From Vibrio brasiliensis LMG 20546 (GTDB lineage Bacteria; Pseudomonadota; Gammaproteobacteria; Enterobacterales; Vibrionaceae), in assembly GCF_000189255.1 (NCBI RefSeq), contig NZ_AEVS01000028.1, positions 1 through 64,000 of the forward strand: a stretch of 64,000 nucleotides of DNA. Direction: 5' to 3'. Shown piece after piece: positions 61,854 through 64,000 of this stretch; position 1 is the first letter of the stretch; every line of letters starts with the position of its first letter. The translations under genes and the position numbers were made by a program. The notes under the pieces were generated by a model that saw only the letters and a list, made by a program, of their open reading frames with translations, was not told the origin of the DNA and made no database searches.

Positions 61854-64000
61854 ATGTTTGCATTGATTGATGCGGCACTGTCTCGCACAAGAACCATGAT
61901 GGTACTTTTGGTGTTCATTCTTCTCGCTGGAGCGGGGACTTATGTCACCATCCCGAAAGAGTCGAGCCCGGATATTACCATTCCGATTATCTACGTTTCG
62001 GTTGGTCACCAGGGGATTTCGCCTTCAGATGCCGAGCGATTGCTAGTTCGACCTATCGAACAAGAGCTGAGAGCAATTGAAGGTGTTAAAGAGATGACTT
62101 CGACAGCGTCTGAAGGCCATGCTTCAGTGATGCTCGAGTTCAGCGTCGGTGTTGACCTTAATAAGGCGATGGCGGATGTTCGTGAAGCCGTCGACTTAGC
62201 TAAACCTAAATTGCCGAGTGACAGTGACGAACCGACGGTTAACGAAGTCACCTTAGCTTCAGAAGAGCCTGCACTTTCAATTGTACTTTACGGCACGGTG
62301 CCTGAACGCACCATTGTTCAGGTCGCACGCCAGTTAAGAGATAAGCTGGAAAGCTATCGTCAGATCCTTGAAGTCGATATTGCCGGTGATCGAGAAGACA
62401 TCGTAGAGATCATCGTCGATCCACTGTTGATGGAAAGCTATGGTCTCGATCAGGGTGACATTTACAACCTGATTGCACTCAACAACCGAGTGGTAGCGGC
62501 CGGTTTTGTTGATACTGGCTATGGTCGCTTTTCGGTAAAAGTCCCGTCAGTATTTGACTCACTAAAAGATGTGTTAGAACTACCTGTCAAAGTCGAGGGT
62601 AAGCAAGTTATTACCTTTGGTGATGTGGCAACGGTAAGACGAGCATTTCGCGACCCGGAGAGCTATGCCCGTTTGGATGGCAAATCCGCAGTCGTACTGG
62701 ATGCCAAGAAACGTGCTGGAGAAAATATTATTGAGACAGTCGCGTTAATCAAGGCGGTATTGGAACAAGCGCAGCAGCGTCCAGACTGGCCGAATAACCT
62801 GATGGTCAAATATACTTGGGATCAGTCGAAAGACGTTAAGATGATGCTGAGTGATCTGCAGAACAATATCTTATCTGCCATCATTTTGGTGGTGATTGTG
62901 ATTATCGCGATTCTTGGCGTACGCACTGCGCTGCTGGTGGGTATATCGATTCCGGGCTCTTTCCTGACCGGTTTATTAGTCCTGTCAGTATTTGGACTCA
63001 CCATCAATATCGTGGTGCTGTTCTCGCTAATTATGGCGGTCGGTATGCTGGTGGACGGAGCCATTGTTGTCACTGAGTTTGCTGACCGAAGGATGCAGGA
63101 AGGGACTCCGAGGCGAGAAGCGTATCGGGATGCCGCTAAACGCATGGCGTGGCCAATCACGGCTTCGACGGCCACGACATTAGCAGCGTTCGCGCCGCTA
63201 TTATTCTGGCCTGACGTCACTGGCGAATTTATGAAGTACCTGCCTTTGACTCTGATCGCTACGTTAAGTGCCTCTCTGGCAATGGCGCTGTTACTGGTTC
63301 CTGTGCTGGGTAGTCTTATTGGTCGACCACAGCATGTGACTAAAGCGCAGCGAGAAAAAATGGTTGCTCTGCATGATGGTGATTTCTCTAAGGCGACAGG
63401 CATTACTAAACTCTATTTCCATACCTTGGATATTGCGTTAAAGCATCCGCTAAAAATCCTTTTCAGTGCGATTCTACTCGCGATAGGTGTGGGCTTTACC
63501 TATGCCAAAGCCGGACTGGGTGCAGAGTTTTTCCCCGAAGTCGATCCCCCTTTCTTCACCGTAAAAGTGCGCTCTTATGGTGACCTGTCATTAGACGAAA
63601 AAGATGTCATTATGCGTGATATCGAATCTGTCATGCTGGGCCACGATGAGTTTGAAAGTGTCTACACTCGCACTGGTGGTGATGACGAGATTGGACAGAT
63701 CCAGATTACACCCGTTGATTGGCAGTATCGTCGTAAGGTCAAAGAGATCATCGAAGAGCTCAAGCAACAAACGGATAATTACGCAGGAGTGGAAATTGAG
63801 TATAAGTTCCCTGATGCGGGTCCTCCGGTCGAGCATGATTTAGTTATTGAGATGTCCGCGCGTATACCGAGCCAGTTAGATGCAGCTGCCAAACAGGTCA
63901 GACACTGGGCAGACAACTACCCGGCATTCACCAACTTAAGCGACACCTCAAGTAAAGAGGGGATTGACTGGCAGATTGATATTCGTCGTGACGATGCATC
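61854..64000 (+). CDS. RND efflux pump inner-membrane subunit, cut by window edge
   Basis: Starts ATG 61854 (MFALIDAALSRTRTMMVLLVFILLAGAG) with AGGAGCCC upstream; about 715 codons are inside and the frame is open at the right edge. It has the HAE1-type layout: membrane segment 1, first periplasmic loop (IPKESSPDITIPIIYVSVGHQGISPSDAERLLVRPIEQEL), then segments 2-6 from about residue 340. The proton-relay segment reads GMLVDGAIVVTEF with Asp401 followed by Gly402, where AcrB has Asp407-Asp408. It forms a pump with the adaptor upstream. Substrates cannot be inferred. Confidence 0.93.
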   Translation, partial: MFALIDAALSRTRTMMVLLVFILLAGAGTYVTIPKESSPDITIPIIYVSVGHQGISPSDAERLLVRPIEQELRAIEGVKEMTSTASEGHASVMLEFSVGVDLNKAMADVREAVDLAKPKLPSDSDEPTVNEVTLASEEPALSIVLYGTVPERTIVQVARQLRDKLESYRQILEVDIAGDREDIVEIIVDPLLMESYGLDQGDIYNLIALNNRVVAAGFVDTGYGRFSVKVPSVFDSLKDVLELPVKVEGKQVITFGDVATVRRAFRDPESYARLDGKSAVVLDAKKRAGENIIETVALIKAVLEQAQQRPDWPNNLMVKYTWDQSKDVKMMLSDLQNNILSAIILVVIVIIAILGVRTALLVGISIPGSFLTGLLVLSVFGLTINIVVLFSLIMAVGMLVDGAIVVTEFADRRMQEGTPRREAYRDAAKRMAWPITASTATTLAAFAPLLFWPDVTGEFMKYLPLTLIATLSASLAMALLLVPVLGSLIGRPQHVTKAQREKMVALHDGDFSKATGITKLYFHTLDIALKHPLKILFSAILLAIGVGFTYAKAGLGAEFFPEVDPPFFTVKVRSYGDLSLDEKDVIMRDIESVMLGHDEFESVYTRTGGDDEIGQIQITPVDWQYRRKVKEIIEELKQQTDNYAGVEIEYKFPDAGPPVEHDLVIEMSARIPSQLDAAAKQVRHWADNYPAFTNLSDTSSKEGIDWQIDIRRDDA

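Overview
The window is chromosomal DNA of a Vibrio, most probably its larger chromosome. The evidence is a LuxR/HapR/OpaR-type quorum-sensing master regulator between lpd and hpt, the complete Vibrio chitin-oligosaccharide operon with its sensor ChiS, and a core gene order (pdhR-aceEF-lpd, hpt, can, yadGH, panCB-folK-pcnB-gluQ-dksA-sfsA-hrpB-mrcB, acnB-yacL, hemL-erpA) that follows the early-minute region of E. coli with Vibrio-specific insertions. I cannot name the species. I saw no tRNA, rRNA, IS element, phage or CRISPR. Many CDS show codon use typical of highly expressed Vibrio genes (aceEF, lpd, acnB, fbpA, the chitin-binding protein).

Layout. (1) 1-7.5 kb: a heptamer repeat, two PdhR operators, pdhR-aceE-aceF and a separately promoted lpd, which together form the pyruvate dehydrogenase unit. 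(2) 7.5-9.7 kb: luxR (minus strand, with a putative Qrr sRNA pairing site in its leader), hpt and carbonic anhydrase. (3) 10-13.7 kb: a SulP anion transporter divergent from can, and the YadGH ABC exporter. (4) 13.7-19.7 kb, minus strand: panC, panB, folK, pcnB, gluQ, dksA, sfsA. (5) 19.7-26.9 kb, plus strand: hrpB, mrcB and a patatin/POTRA/barrel outer-membrane protein. (6) 27.2-32.4 kb: acnB, a GC-rich hairpin cluster, a 14-copy heptamer array, yacL, and glnK-amtB with a sigma-54 promoter and an NtrC-type palindrome. (7) 32.5-36.4 kb: fbpABC ferric-iron transporter behind a Fur-like box. (8) 36.4-37.3 kb: a small ribbon-helix-helix protein and a DJ-1/PfpI protein. (9) 37.4-56 kb, minus strand: the chitin-oligosaccharide operon, from binding protein to sugar-phosphate mutase, with the ChiS sensor upstream. 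(10) 56-64 kb: rsmC, perM, a 39-residue cysteine-containing membrane protein, hemL, erpA and an RND efflux pair cut by the window edge.

How parts work together. PdhR links pyruvate to the PDH complex, and AcnB continues carbon flow into the TCA cycle. Carbonic anhydrase and the SulP transporter look like one inorganic-carbon module. GlnK and AmtB form the nitrogen-controlled ammonium unit. The chitin operon imports (GlcNAc)n and (GlcN)n with one ABC transporter and splits them in the cytosol by three routes (GH20, GH94 phosphorylase, GH9), feeding a kinase and a mutase. LuxR (quorum sensing) and ChiS (chitin) are both inputs to Vibrio natural competence and lie about 45 kb apart here.

I found no convincing wholly new multi-gene system. 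The most useful second looks are regulatory and small-gene features: the NtrC-like palindrome directly after yacL, the bulged Qrr site, the short overlapping ORF at the acnB start, intercistronic hairpins that partition the chitin operon, the structured chitin-operon leader, the two related heptamer arrays, and the 39-residue protein at 58458-58577.
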